Positions 23,576 through 35,913 of a DNA stretch of 64,000 bases are shown here, piece by piece. Location of the stretch: assembly GCA_046530765.1 (NCBI GenBank), contig JBHEQS010000001.1, forward strand, positions 310,001-374,000. The letters are read 5' to 3'. This DNA comes from Arsenophonus sp046530765 (GTDB taxonomy: Bacteria; Pseudomonadota; Gammaproteobacteria; Enterobacterales; Enterobacteriaceae). The translations under genes were made by a program, and so were the position numbers. Position 1 is the stretch's first letter, and every line of letters begins with the position of its first letter. The notes under the pieces were generated by a model, which did not search any database, was not told where the DNA came from, and saw nothing but the letters and a program-made list of their open reading frames with translations.

Positions 23576-26389
23576 ACGATCCCCGTGACGAACGACGTAA
23601 CATTTATATAGCAATCAATTAATTATAATCTATCTTAAATATAAATAGCATTTATATAGCATTATATTCTGATATAACTAAATAAATATTTTATATTATA
23701 TCGTTTATTCATATTTAGAAGAGTTAATGAATTGAATTATTTTTAATTACATTAATTTAAATTATTACGTTTTATTAATAAGAGAAATTAAACCTTTTAA
23801 TTATGAATATATTTTATTAATTTTATATCTAAAATTCTGAATAACAATATAGTAATTATAATTTTAGTTATTGTTGTTCCAATGTTGTTTATTATATTTT
23901 GATATTTTTTGATATAATTTAATTTCGTTTATCTCTTATTTAAAAAAATTATTTAATTATAATTATTTTCTATCAGAAATAATTATTCATTTTAATAAAA
24001 AAAATAAGTGATCATTTAACTGATACTATCAATAGAATAAAAGTTTTTAATTAGTAATAACTAAAAATCGATATTTTATCACTATAATGGAATCATGCTA
24101 CTTTAATGAAAAATAATAATTTATCTGCTATTTAATAACGTAAATATGTAATTCTGATGATTCAACGTCTTTGAAGTTAATAAAATTATTTATTGTAAAC
24201 CTAATCTGTTTCATATATTAAAATCTTTAATTCTAATTATTCAATATAAATACAAATCAATATATCAACTATATAGCATATTTATTTTTTTTGTTTTTTC
24301 TATATCTAACTAATCTTAATTTTATTAAATTAAGATTTGCATAATAAAATGATAAAATTTAACTTTATTCCAGCTTTGAAATTAATAATGTATTATAATG
24401 TTTATAAATTGATTTTATATATGAATTTGCATATAGCTTGAAATAATTTCTACAATGATTTAAGTAATAAAAGTAAAGTATATTACTTATTATTTTTATA
24501 AAAAAATTAATCGTTAATAATATTTTTATTTATTAGAAGCAATATTATAATTTAATTAATTAATAATTAGATACATCTATAATAATTCTAATTGTTAAAT
24601 AACAACTATAAATTTATAAAAATAATAAGTAAATTTATTTTTATAAACTATACATAACATAGGTTTGTATTATTATTAATAAGTTCCTGCTAATTAGAAA
24701 AATATTTTTATAATTTTTAGTTTTTTTGTACGATTAAGTATTTTTATATATAAAAAATTTGCTTTTAATTTTTTGTCATATGTCTTTTTTTTGTAAATAT
24801 AAAAATTTAATTCATCGATTTATTATTTAATAAATATTTGAATATTTCTTAATAATTGATAATGTTCATTATCAATCTTTTGTATGATTGAAGATTGCTA
24901 GTTTGAAAATAATTTATTCAATATACTGATATATTTGGAAAAAAAAAGCATATATGAAAGTATTTAGAAATTTTTATTGCTACTGAAAATTATTTATTTT
25001 TTTAAATAAATAATTTTACTAGAAAGATAATAAATAACTCATCTTTGATTATGTAATTAATATTAAATTATCTCACTATAACAAACAGTCGGTGTTCATA
25101 TAACTCTCTTGTGGATGTTGTTATTTTAGTATAAGTTTTAAAGTTATATAAATGTTCAATGTTAATGAAATTCTCACTATAAGTTTGCATTAGTTTAATT
25201 CTTAGAAAGAATTGTATATTTAAGAAAATAATAAATTATATACAAAAATAATTAATGCAGTATGTTGGATTAAAAATAAATAAAATTATACTTCTCTATT
25301 CAATTATTGTTTGTAGATGGCCATCTTATAATTTATACTTATTAAGTAAACTGCTAAACAACCTATCTATAATATAAATAATTAACACAAAATTACTGCC
25401 TATTAATTTATAATTATTTATTATGTTTTTTATATCTATAATAAAATAATTATTTATTAATAAATTCAAAAAAATATTATTAGCATAATCAATTGTTATA
25501 GTAAATTTTACTATATTTAATAATATTAAAAACTACATTAATAAAATAGATAACGTTACAACTGAAGTTGTAAAATGATTTTCAAAAGCTTTTGTAATAA
25601 AATTGCATCTTATTTCATTAGTATTACGTGCACGAATTAATCAATTACAAACTTAATAAAATATGAATTAAATATAACTATTTTCTTAAAATAAAATTAG
25701 TTTAATTAATGAAATATTTAAATTGCTAAAACAAATTTTAAATACTTAAGTATCTTAGTTTTTTATTAAAAAAAAACAACTATCATTACAATAATATTGT
25801 ATAATAGTTTATTAGTAATAAATAAAATAGTAACGACTATAAGCAATAAAATTAATTTAGTAGACAAATGTTTAATGTCATAAATCAATTATGTTGACAA
25901 CATTTATTTTTTAATGAATAAATGTTACATGTATTATTTATGAAACTAATGTAACTTTACTAGATGAATTTACCTCATAATGAAACGAGTTGGCAATGTT
26001 GTTTTTAAATTAAAGATAACATTGCAATTGAAATATTTTAGTTATGATGAAATTATTATATGGTAAAAATAAGATGGCAATTTATGTCTAAATAAATTAG
26101 ATTCGAAATATTCATTTATAAATTACAATACATATTTATCGTTGTAATTTGGCGTTTATTAAGTAGAATTAAAAATTCTAACTAGATGTATATTAAAATT
26201 AATAGGTTAATTAAAAATATTATTATCTTCTTTTTTTTTAAAAAAGAGTTTTTTCTAATTAAACAATTCATAATAAAGACTAATTAAAATATTAAGATTA
26301 ATAATAAATCTTACATATTAAAAATTAAAATTAATAATTAAACTATATTTAATTATTAAAATATAGTAGGCATAAAATATAATTTAATA

Positions 26390-26461
26390 GTTGACGCGAC
26401 GTTCGACAACGGTTAGTTTAAATGAATAAAATGTTTTTTATTAAAAAAATATTCATTTAAA
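26390..26461. other. G/C-rich patch plus hairpin of unknown role
   Basis: Positions 26390-26410 (GTTGACGCGACGTTCGACAA plus one base) have over half G/C in a desert that is otherwise almost all A/T, and the ends GTTG/CAAC can pair imperfectly. Just downstream, TTTAAATGAATA (26417-26428) and its complement (26450-26461) form a hairpin. No open frame of useful length crosses it. It may be the remnant of a gene or of a small structured RNA. Confidence 0.3.
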
Positions 26462-28154
26462 TATAAAAATAAGTATCTCAAGATACCTTAAATGTTGTTT
26501 AATATTGTAATATTATTATTACTTAATGCTTATTCAATATTAATAATAATGTCGTATATAATATATAAAAATCAAAATAAATCAATAAAAGATAATTAAC
26601 TCATAATAATAACGTCTTTAATTAAAATATAACTATATTTTTTCTAAAAACAAAAAAGAAGATACTTATATAAATATATAATTCTTTTTTAAAGTTATAA
26701 ACTGATTTATAATATTAAATATTCATGATAAACATCATATACTAAAATTATTCAAAAATAGAATAAAATTATACTAATGGTAGCGATATAGTAAATTATG
26801 TAATTAATAATTATAAGACAAAGATGTATATATTTTTTTAAAAAAAATGACTTAAAAACTAAAAATTTTAAAAAAATTTATAACAAAATTAATAAATGTA
26901 TTCCTGTAAATAAATAGATACTAAAGAAATTGAAAAGAATTAAAGAATAAAAAACTATATTAAGTTACAAGCTCAATATAACTACAGAAAATTAATATTT
27001 GATAAAACTATAATGTAAAATGGATTAGAAAAACTAATATATTACATCTTGATCATTACGAAATGCTATAAAATTACCTATAGATTAATGTTATAACCTT
27101 ATTGAAAAAAAATTTTAAGAAGTAGTTATAGTCATTAATACTAGAAAATTTTAATAATTAAATAATTTCTAGATTTTTTTAAAAAAAGCTAGAAATTTAG
27201 CATAATATCTTTATATAATAAAGATGCGTATGAAAAAAAATATAATAAATTATTATTAAATAATTTAATAATAATTAAAAACTAATTTATTAAATTATAT
27301 TAACTATATAGCAAATATTACATATTCTAATAAATTAAATGTTGGTTAATCTTACTTTGATTAATATTAAATTTAACTAAATAAAAATTTTATTATTTAT
27401 TATATTATAAATATTACATGATAAAGGAATCAGAACGTTATCATCACCGCATTGTGAAACTAAATGTAACAATTTTATTGTGTTTAGTAAAATAAACAAA
27501 ACATACGACAAAAAAATTAAAGTTATAAATTTAATTTTGAGATATAATGTTAACAAATTAAAAATAAAAGTAGCATTAAATACTTGAATGAAAAATTGAC
27601 TTATTATAGCTTACTGAGTATTATGCAAATTGCAATAGAAATTTTAAATATATCTTTTAATAAAAATATTTAAATGATTCGATCAAATAGGTGTGTGCAT
27701 AAGAAATAATAATTACCTTAAAATACATTAATATACAGATACAAAATTAAATATTAAAACTTAACATAAAATAATAGAATATTGTACAAATTATCATATT
27801 GATGCTTCAAAAGTATATTTAGTAAATTTAGATAATACAATAAAGTAAAAAATTCAGTATTCATGAACAAACTAGTTAGTAAATTTTAAAGAAATAATGA
27901 TAACTAAATTTTAGCAAAGTTTGTCGTTTAAACATATTTTTATATATTTACTAATTTAACAATTATCAATAAAACAAGAATTTGTGTTGCACTATATAAG
28001 TAGTGCATCAAGAAGTGTTAAATTTCAATACTATTCATTGAATAGTAAGTATAGTTTTGTTGTTTAAGTAAACATATAATAATGATCTTGTAACAAATTT
28101 TTTTTATATTAGCTACTGATATTATTTTATAGATAAAAACTTTATCAATTTCAA

Positions 28155-28217
28155 TTTTAACATACATATTTTATTATATATCTGTATTCGATATATAATA
28201 AAATATGTATGTTAAAA
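28155..28217. repeat. 28-bp-arm inverted repeat
   Basis: Positions 28155-28182 and 28190-28217 are perfect complements around the 7-nt loop TGTATTC (arm core AACATACATATTTTATTA). It lies about 1.45 kb upstream of ackA, with no gene at either side. It is among the longest perfect arms in the window; probably a relic terminator. Confidence 0.7.
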
Positions 28218-29164
28218 ACAAATTATATTAACAAATTTTCGATAATAATATTTAACATTAGTTAATTAATAAACTAGCATATATTTAAAATAAAACATAA
28301 ATTTCTCATTCAATAATAATTATTAAGTATAGTTTATTAATTAAATCATACATTAATAATTTAATTAATTTCTGACAATAAGATTGTATTTATAAATACA
28401 ATATATACAAATACTTAATATTTAGATATTTATCTAAGGTAATTCTTTTAGAATTAAAGTTATTTCTTACACTAACAAACAGGTACTTAATACAATAATT
28501 TTATTGAAAATAACTACAGTTGATATAAGCAACTACATAATTGTATTAAAATATAAAAAATTTTGTAATATTTTCATGTCTGTAGTAAATTTTTCAATGA
28601 AATTAAAGTATAACGCATCTCTCTTATATTATTATTAATAATATGTTAATTTATTGTGATAATTTTTTATTAAAGGATTAAAACATTTTTCGTGTTATAT
28701 AAAATTAAGTATTGTATATTATCAATTTACATTATATTATTTTTTTAATTAAAAACTTATTTGATATAAAATTATCTACATACCTTTTATAGTAATAACT
28801 ATACTAAACTTTTATTTTTTTCAATACTATTTAAAAATGAATTATTAAAATATATTTTATAATATAACTTATATGCAACAATTACTTACAGGCTAATAGA
28901 ATAGTATGAAATTTTTAATTGTTTTAAATCATATTTAAATAATTTTATATTGTTTAATAAATATGTATAAATTTAATTAACTGCTTGATATGTAATAAAA
29001 TTTTTTTATTTTTATAAATTTTCAAAACAAATTAAATAATGTAAAATACATATATAACTAAATAATAGATAAAGATAACTATTTAATTTCACTAAACAAA
29101 TTACAAAAATCATTCCTATATTGTATATTAAAATTAAGTATTCAATACAATATTAAATAATGAT

Positions 29165-29210
29165 AAAATATAAAATATAAAATATAAAATATAAAATATA
29201 AAATATAAAA
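29165..29210. repeat. 7-bp tandem repeat (AAAATAT), six copies
   Basis: AAAATAT is repeated six times without error, plus four bases. It is a simple-sequence array consistent with replication slippage in an A/T-only spacer. It lies about 460 bp upstream of the ackA start. Confidence 0.9.
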
Positions 29211-29221
29211 TTGACTATATC

Positions 29222-29253
29222 TTATCACTATTTACATATGTAAATAGTGATAA
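29222..29253. repeat. perfect 32-bp palindrome upstream of ackA
   Basis: TTATCACTATTTACAT at 29222-29237 is followed immediately by its exact complement (29238-29253). It lies 12 bp after the AAAATAT array and about 420 bp upstream of ackA. It could be a regulator-binding dyad or a relic terminator. Confidence 0.6.
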
Positions 29254-29363
29254 ATATTTCTTTAAAATAAATATAAATATCTTGGCATTCTATTATTGTA
29301 ATTTTTTATGAAAAGTTCTGTTAGTTCTTTCTTATTTTAGTGTTTATTTATATCACAATTACT

Positions 29364-29393
29364 CCAATCAATTTTATATAAAAAATTGATTGG
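29364..29393. terminator. 12-bp-arm hairpin in the ackA upstream region
   Basis: CCAATCAATTTT (29364-29375) pairs with 29382-29393 around the loop ATATAA; the base of the stem has two G:C pairs. It lies about 280 bp upstream of ackA. A short hairpin with a G/C-closed base and no U run after it; it may belong to a lost upstream gene or to a long ackA leader. Confidence 0.35.
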
Positions 29394-29671
29394 TAATATT
29401 TGTTATTTTAAGTACGATTCTTAATCAACAAAAAAAATTTATATCATATAAAGTTAAGTTTAATATATTATTATGTTTTAAATCAATGCTGTTAATATTA
29501 TATTGTATCTCTAAAATAGTAATATTTCATAAATATCATATTAATTGTTCAATATAATCTAATGGATAAGCTAAGATACAAAAATTCTGGTGGAGTTATA
29601 TTTATTAATTTTAATTTTCTTAATTAATTTAATAAAGAAAATTACATTATAACGATATAATAGGTAATTTT

Positions 29672-30874
29672 ATGTCAAGTAAGTTGGTACTTGTTCTCAA
29701 CTGTGGAAGTTCTTCACTTAAATTTGCTATTGTTGATCCAGTTAACGGTAAAGAACAAATATCTGGATTAGCAGAATGTTTTAATTTACCAGAAGCACGT
29801 ATTACTTGGAAAGTAGATGGTAATAAAAACGAATCTGCTTTAGACGCAGGATCTGCACATAATGAAGCAATAATTTTTATTGTTAATAAAATTCTTTTCA
29901 AAAAACCAGAAATATTACAAGCAGTTTATGCAATTGGTCATCGTATTGTACATGGCGGTTATAAATTCACACAATCAGTTATTATTAATGACGAAGTTAT
30001 TAAAGGAATTAAATCATCAATTCCATTTGCTCCATTGCATAATCCTGCTGGTATTATTGGATTTGAAAAATCTAAAAAAATATTTCCACATTTAGATAAT
30101 AAACACGTAGCTGTATTTGATACTGCCTTTCATCAGACTATGCCTGTTGAATCTTACTTATATGCCATACCTTATAATCTTTACAAAGAGCATGGTATCC
30201 GCCGTTACGGCGCTCATGGTACTAGTCATTATTATGTTTCAAAACAAGCAGCAAAAGAACTTAATAAATCAATTAATGAACTTAATGTAATTACATGTCA
30301 TTTAGGTAACGGCGGATCCGTCACTGCTATAGTTAATGGACAATCTGTCGATACTTCAATGGGTCTTACGCCACTAGAGGGTTTAGTAATGGGAACTCGC
30401 AGTGGTGATATCGATCCAGCTATTGTATTCTACCTTTATGACATATTTGGTATGAGTGTTCATAAGATTAATGAATTATTAACAAAAGAATCTGGCATAC
30501 TGGGATTAACTGAAGTAACTAATGATTGTCGTTATATAGAAGAGAATTATAGTACCAATGAAGATTCAAAACGAGCGATGGATGTTTATTGTCATCGTTT
30601 GTCAAAATATATAGCATCTTATTGTGCATTAATGCAAGGGCGTTTAGACGCAATTGTATTTACAGGCGGAATTGGAGAAAATTCAGCTCTAGTACGAGAG
30701 TTGACTCTTAAAAAATTATCTTTGATTGGTATTAAGTATGATCACGATCGTAACTTAACAGCTAGATTTGGAAAATTAGGCAAGATTACAACTGACGATA
30801 GCATTCCAGCTCTAGTTATTCCAACTAATGAAGAATTAGTTATTGCTCAAGATACTATCCGTCTAACATCATAA
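29672..30874 (+). CDS. ackA: acetate kinase AckA
   Basis: Cytosolic enzyme converting acetyl phosphate and ADP to acetate and ATP. With Pta it yields ATP during overflow or fermentative metabolism, and it works in reverse for acetate activation. The product is 400 aa, the same length as E. coli AckA, and starts MSSKLVLVLNCGSSSLKFA. ASKHA-family features are intact: Asn10 and the phosphate-binding NCGSSSLKF, Arg91 in GHRIVHGG, Asp150 in FDTAFHQTMP, the His182 region in RRYGAHGTSH, the HLGNGGSVTAI loop, GTRSGDIDPA, FTGGIGENS and the C-terminal PTNEELVIA with its Glu. A weak TAGGT ribosome-binding site precedes the ATG. The stop is followed after 71 bp by pta on the same strand, the usual enterobacterial operon order. 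Confidence 0.98.
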   Translation: MSSKLVLVLNCGSSSLKFAIVDPVNGKEQISGLAECFNLPEARITWKVDGNKNESALDAGSAHNEAIIFIVNKILFKKPEILQAVYAIGHRIVHGGYKFTQSVIINDEVIKGIKSSIPFAPLHNPAGIIGFEKSKKIFPHLDNKHVAVFDTAFHQTMPVESYLYAIPYNLYKEHGIRRYGAHGTSHYYVSKQAAKELNKSINELNVITCHLGNGGSVTAIVNGQSVDTSMGLTPLEGLVMGTRSGDIDPAIVFYLYDIFGMSVHKINELLTKESGILGLTEVTNDCRYIEENYSTNEDSKRAMDVYCHRLSKYIASYCALMQGRLDAIVFTGGIGENSALVRELTLKKLSLIGIKYDHDRNLTARFGKLGKITTDDSIPALVIPTNEELVIAQDTIRLTS

Positions 30875-30945
30875 ATAGTTATAAGGTGGAAATTTACTAA
30901 TTAGTATAGATTAGTTGAATATTTTACAATTATAAAGGGGTTTCT

Positions 30946-33099
30946 GTGTCTCGGACAATAATGCTAATGCCGACTGATATTGGCGTTGGTTTAACCAGTG
31001 TTAGTTTGGGGATAGTCAGTTTAATAAAGAAAATTGGACTTAACATATATATTTTTAAGCCCATTGTTAAATCATGTTTTTGTAATAAAGATAAGCAAAT
31101 TGAAATATTGAGCTATAATTCTAGTGTACATATCATCAAGCCACTAAAAATGAATTATGTTGAATATCTCCTAGCTAATGATCAAAAAAATATTTTGATG
31201 GAAGAGATTCTTATGCGTTATCATAACAATACAAAAAATGCAGAAATTATTATTATAGAAGGTTTAATACCTGCTAACAAATATAAATTTTCCAAATCTC
31301 TAAATTATGATGTCGCTAAAACGTTAGGAGCAGATATTGTTTTCGTTACAGCGTTTGGTAATAATACACTAAAACAATTGAAAGAATTAAGAATTGAATT
31401 AGCTAGAGCAGAGTTTTGTGGTGTGAAAAATGAAAATATCACTGGTGTAATTATTAATAAAGTCAATGCACCGATTAATGAGTATAAACGCACAAGCTCT
31501 GATTTATCAGGAATATTTTATCAATCTACTAAAAGAAAAATATCAAAAATTGATATTAAAATATTATCTGATAATAGCCCTATTCCAATATTTGGATGTA
31601 TTCCATGGAATTTCGACCTTATTGTTACTCGTGCTATTGATATTGCTAATCACTTAAATGCCACAATTATCAATAATGGCACATTACAAACTCGTAGAAT
31701 AAAATCTATAATTTTCTGTGAAAATAGAATACATAATATAGTAGACATGTTTCGCGCTGACTCTTTGTTGGTAATCTCATCTGATCGTTATGATATTATT
31801 GTATCTGCTTGTTTAGCTGTCATGAATGGTATTGAAATTGGTGCGCTATTATTAACTGGTGGTTGCACTATAGCCAAATCAATATACAATCTCTGTCATT
31901 GCGCTTTTAAAACAGGTTTACCTGTATTGTTGGTAGATATTAATATGTGTCAAGTTTCATTAAGTTTACAGAGTTTTAACATAGAAGTGGATACCGATGA
32001 TGCTGAGCAGATTAAAAAAACACAAAACCATATTTCATTGCATATCAATCAAAAATGGATCAACTCATTAACTGTTAATTCAGGACGCCAAAAAATCATA
32101 TCTCCTGCTGCTTTTCGTTATAAATTAACTGAGTTAGCACGCAAAGCCAATAAACGTATAGTCCTACCTGAGGGTAATGATTCTCGGACAATAAAAGCAG
32201 CTGCTATTTGTGCTAAAAAAGGTATAGCCAGATGCACTTTGCTAGGTGATCCTGATGAGATAAAGTTTATTGCTGCTGAACAAGGAGTTGAGTTGGGAGA
32301 AGGAATAGAAATTGTGGCACCAAAATTAATACGAAAAAATTACGTTTCACGTTTAGTTAAGCTTCGCAAAAATAAAGGAATGACTGAAGTTTTAGCACTA
32401 GAACAGTTAAAAGATAACGTAGTGTTAGGCACTATGATGTTAGAAAAAAATGAGGCTGATGGTTTAGTTTCTGGTGCTATTCATACTACGGCGAATACAA
32501 TTCGTCCAGCACTACAACTAATAAAAGCCGCTCCTGGTAGCTTAATTGTTTCTTCTATATTTTTCATGCTATTACCTGATCAAGTAATAGTTTATGGTGA
32601 TTGCGCGATAAATCCAAATCCAACTGCTAAACAATTATCTGAAATAGCTATTCAGTCAGCCGATTCTGCTAAATCATTTGGTATTGAACCTAGAATTGCA
32701 ATGATTTCTTACTCTACAGGTAATTCTGGTTCCGGCACTGACGTTGACAAAGTGCGTGAAGCAACAAATTTAGTACAAACAAAGCGCCCAGATTTGGTGA
32801 TTGATGGTCCATTACAATATGATGCTGCTATTATGGCTGATGTTGCAAAATATAAAGCACCAAATTCACCAGTAGCCGGTAAAGCAACTGTGTTTATTTT
32901 TCCTGATCTTAATACAGGAAACACCACATATAAAGCTGTTCAGCGATCTTCTAATTTAGTCTCCATAGGGCCTATGCTGCAGGGAATGCGTAAACCAGTT
33001 AACGATTTATCTCGCGGCGCACTAGTTGATGACATTATTTATACTATTGCACTTACTGCTATTCAGGCGGTAGAGACAAAAAATAATCAATTTTACTAA
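30946..33099 (+). CDS. pta: phosphate acetyltransferase Pta
   Basis: Converts acetyl-CoA and phosphate to acetyl phosphate and CoA, the first step of the Pta-AckA pathway. The product is 717 aa (E. coli 714), the long enterobacterial form. The N-terminal P-loop-like/cobyric-acid-synthase-like domain (about 1-225) begins MSRTIMLMPTDIGVGLTSVS, a DRTGG regulatory domain follows (about 225-335), and the catalytic PTA_PTB domain spans about 395-715. Catalytic-domain landmarks are KRIVLPEGNDSRT, DNVVLGTMMLEKNEADGLVSG, YSTGNSGSG and FPDLNTGNTTYKAVQRS, all intact. The start is GTG at 30946, chosen because AAGGGG lies 5 nt before it and the N-terminus aligns with E. coli Pta. The N-terminal half is visibly less conserved than the catalytic domain. 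It is probably co-transcribed with ackA. Confidence 0.98.
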   Translation: MSRTIMLMPTDIGVGLTSVSLGIVSLIKKIGLNIYIFKPIVKSCFCNKDKQIEILSYNSSVHIIKPLKMNYVEYLLANDQKNILMEEILMRYHNNTKNAEIIIIEGLIPANKYKFSKSLNYDVAKTLGADIVFVTAFGNNTLKQLKELRIELARAEFCGVKNENITGVIINKVNAPINEYKRTSSDLSGIFYQSTKRKISKIDIKILSDNSPIPIFGCIPWNFDLIVTRAIDIANHLNATIINNGTLQTRRIKSIIFCENRIHNIVDMFRADSLLVISSDRYDIIVSACLAVMNGIEIGALLLTGGCTIAKSIYNLCHCAFKTGLPVLLVDINMCQVSLSLQSFNIEVDTDDAEQIKKTQNHISLHINQKWINSLTVNSGRQKIISPAAFRYKLTELARKANKRIVLPEGNDSRTIKAAAICAKKGIARCTLLGDPDEIKFIAAEQGVELGEGIEIVAPKLIRKNYVSRLVKLRKNKGMTEVLALEQLKDNVVLGTMMLEKNEADGLVSGAIHTTANTIRPALQLIKAAPGSLIVSSIFFMLLPDQVIVYGDCAINPNPTAKQLSEIAIQSADSAKSFGIEPRIAMISYSTGNSGSGTDVDKVREATNLVQTKRPDLVIDGPLQYDAAIMADVAKYKAPNSPVAGKATVFIFPDLNTGNTTYKAVQRSSNLVSIGPMLQGMRKPVNDLSRGALVDDIIYTIALTAIQAVETKNNQFY

Positions 33100-33205
33100 A
33101 TAAAACTTAATTAATGAGTAATTGTTATTAACAACTAATAAATAAAAAAAACATAATTAATCGATAAAATCTTTAATACATTTATAATTAATTTAATTTT
33201 ATTCA

Positions 33206-33238
33206 ATAATGTTGCAAACGATAATGTTGCAAACGATA
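33206..33238. repeat. 15-bp tandem duplication after pta
   Basis: ATAATGTTGCAAACG occurs twice head-to-tail (33206-33220, 33221-33235), followed by ATA. It lies about 105 bp after the pta stop. The unit is richer in G/C than its surroundings. Exact copies suggest a recent duplication or selection for a repeated binding site. Confidence 0.85.
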
Positions 33239-33786
33239 AAACGTTAAAATAATATTTCTTTACTTGAATTATTCTAAAATTATTTTCTTTAATCAATTAA
33301 TATCAAGTTCATAGTACATGTTGTAATAGATTTTATTATATAAGTATATTACTATAATATTTTTTATTATTGATATCAAGAAACTTATATAAATGTTAAA
33401 CGCATAATTCTCTATCGTGTCAGAATACAAATTAATTTAGTCCTATAATAAATAAAAATATACAATTTAATTTTACTTTGATCATCGAATTATAAAATAT
33501 ATACAAATCTGATATTTAATAAATTTTAAATAATATTTAGGATAAGCATTAAATAATTACAAATTTTAACAAGTTATGAATAAATAGATTTTTTTTAAAA
33601 TTAATCTATAGAAAATTTTATCTATTATATATTTAAATATGTTTATTTTTACATTATTTTTATTTATTTAATTTTAAAATTCAGTAGTTTAAATTCATTA
33701 TAGGTTTATATAATTTCTACATAGCTAAATTTAAATTATGAATAATATTAAATCTGAATCGACTATTTAAATAAATACTTTGTTTC

Positions 33787-33830
33787 ATAAATTCTATTTA
33801 TAATATTTTTATATTATAAATAGAATTTAT
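33787..33830. terminator. 20-bp-arm hairpin downstream of ackA-pta
   Basis: ATAAATTCTATTTATAATAT (33787-33806) and its exact complement (33811-33830) flank a TTTT loop. It is the first strong hairpin after pta (about 690 bp) and could end the ackA-pta transcript; otherwise it is a relic. Confidence 0.45.
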
Positions 33831-35767
33831 TCTAATTTAGATTATTATAGAATTTATAAATAAGAATAATTAAATATAATATGTTATTGCTATTTAGCAC
33901 TACAATAATAATTATTAAAACTAATGTGCAGATTATCGATAAATTATAATTAATTAAGTAAATTAATTAATATATTTCTATAAAACTTATAATAAATTAT
34001 TTTTTTATTTAATAACATCAAGTCTATATAAAACGAACTATATATTTATTATTTTTTATAATTAAAAGCAACAATTATTTTATATTACTAATCTTACATG
34101 TAATAATTTAATAAAACTAGAATATATAGCTACTTATAAAATATAATAATTTAATATCTTGATATATCATTTTAATTTTTATATTATATTGATATATAAA
34201 TATTTTATATTATAGATAGATCTAATCATAATACTAATTAATTTAATTAATATACAAAATATACTTAATTATTATAACTTTTTAAAAATAGTGATATATT
34301 AATAATAATTTAATATTCTAATATTTATTAAATAAATATTAATTAAAAAATAAATATAAATATTGATTCTATAACAAGCTTTAATTTAACCTAAACCAAA
34401 GCAAGATCATTATCAAATATACAGAAATTATTTAAATAATTAGTAAACTTACTAATACTAAGATATAAACAAATTTTAGTAACGTTAAATATAGCCAGTA
34501 AATTATAGTTAATTTGTTATTTATATTAAAATCTAATCTCTAATTATTAGGTTGATTTTTTATTAATAACAATTTATGATAAAATAAATAAAATACTTCA
34601 AAAAATGAATAGTATTTTACTAATGATTGATATGCTGATTTTGTTTACATGTTTAAAGTTATAAAATATATATTCTTTGACAATTATTAAATTACTTTTA
34701 ATTAAAATTAGAAAAATATAATTAAAAATTTAATTATAACAATAAACAAAGAGTTGCTAAGTCATTATTTAATATATATTGTATACAGATAAGATAGTTC
34801 TTGATATTGTTACGAACAAATAATTCAAAACACATTAAAATTGCAATTCTGTATTATTAAAATTTATTTAATATAAAATATCCAAGATAATACTGATTAA
34901 ATATTTATCTAATATAAATATAATAAATCGATATTTTCTAATTTTATTAAAAATAATGATTATATCATATACTTCTAATACTATAGAATAATCAATGTAT
35001 TTATTATAGTTAATAAATTAACCACAATTCATATAGTAAATTTTACATGAAAAATATTATTTAATAATAGTTAAATTGTATTTATTCAAAGATATATAAA
35101 ATCTTTTACTTTACTATATACAATTAACGAGTAAAACTACAGTTAAGTCAATAAAGTATTAATGATAATATTATTAATACTTTATTAATTAAAATATTTT
35201 TAATGAAATAATATTCATATTTCCTTTAATTGAAAAAAAATAAATCATCAATTCTTTAGTTGCATAATTATTTAATAGTATATTTTTATATAGTTAAAAT
35301 TTGTATATTACAATAAATATTATGCTGAGCAATATATTTATTTTTCTTGTTGAGAAATTAATTTTTACATCAAATATTGGTTAGACTTAAATATAAAAAT
35401 TATATTTTTTAAAAGCATCAAATTAGTAATTATTTTTATATTAGTAAAATAATTTCCGTAGTAATTATTTTACTATTACTAATTAATTACATAACTTAAC
35501 TTACATTAATTATAAAATTTTAAATATAAGCTGTTAATTGATAACTTCTACATTACTATAAAATTGCCAAATAAAAAAACTTAATATCACAATATCAAAT
35601 CTGTAAGTAATCAATAATTTTATATAACAAAATTATTTAATTTTAATTATAGTTTAAAACTAGCTGTTCACAACTTATAATGTATAGCGCTCTTTTTTAA
35701 AAGAAACAGAACTTGAGTATATATAATGAAATATTAATCAATAAACATTAGAAATATATTTTGTTTG

Positions 35768-35807
35768 TAAAATATAAAGATTTTTTAAAAAAAATCTTTA
35801 TATTTTA
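35768..35807. repeat. 19-bp-arm near-perfect palindrome with T/A core
   Basis: Arms 35768-35786 and 35789-35807 pair perfectly around AA; the centre is a T run followed by an A run. It is terminator-like in both directions but has no flanking gene. Confidence 0.6.
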
Positions 35808-35887
35808 GTATTTATAAAATATATTCATAGTCATTTAAAATTAAATATTTATTTATAAATATTTAATTATCATAAAATAAATAAAAA

Positions 35888-35913
35888 TTTACATTTTTTT
35901 AAAAAAATGTAAA
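35888..35913. repeat. perfect 26-bp palindrome with T7A7 core
   Basis: TTTACATTTTTTT (35888-35900) is followed directly by its complement (35901-35913). It lies only 80 bp from the previous palindrome and has the same T-run/A-run design. Confidence 0.6.

Larger units (their letters stand above)
23576..29671. other. 6.1 kb desert between recC and ackA (divergent)
   Basis: Both flanking genes are transcribed away from this interval, so promoters for recC and ackA must lie at its two ends; none can be singled out against the A/T background. No gene, tRNA or mobile element is recognisable. Distinct structures are a small G/C-rich patch at 26390-26415, the large hairpin 28155-28217, a 7-bp tandem array at 29165-29210, the palindrome 29222-29253 and a hairpin at 29364-29393. 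Confidence 0.75.
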
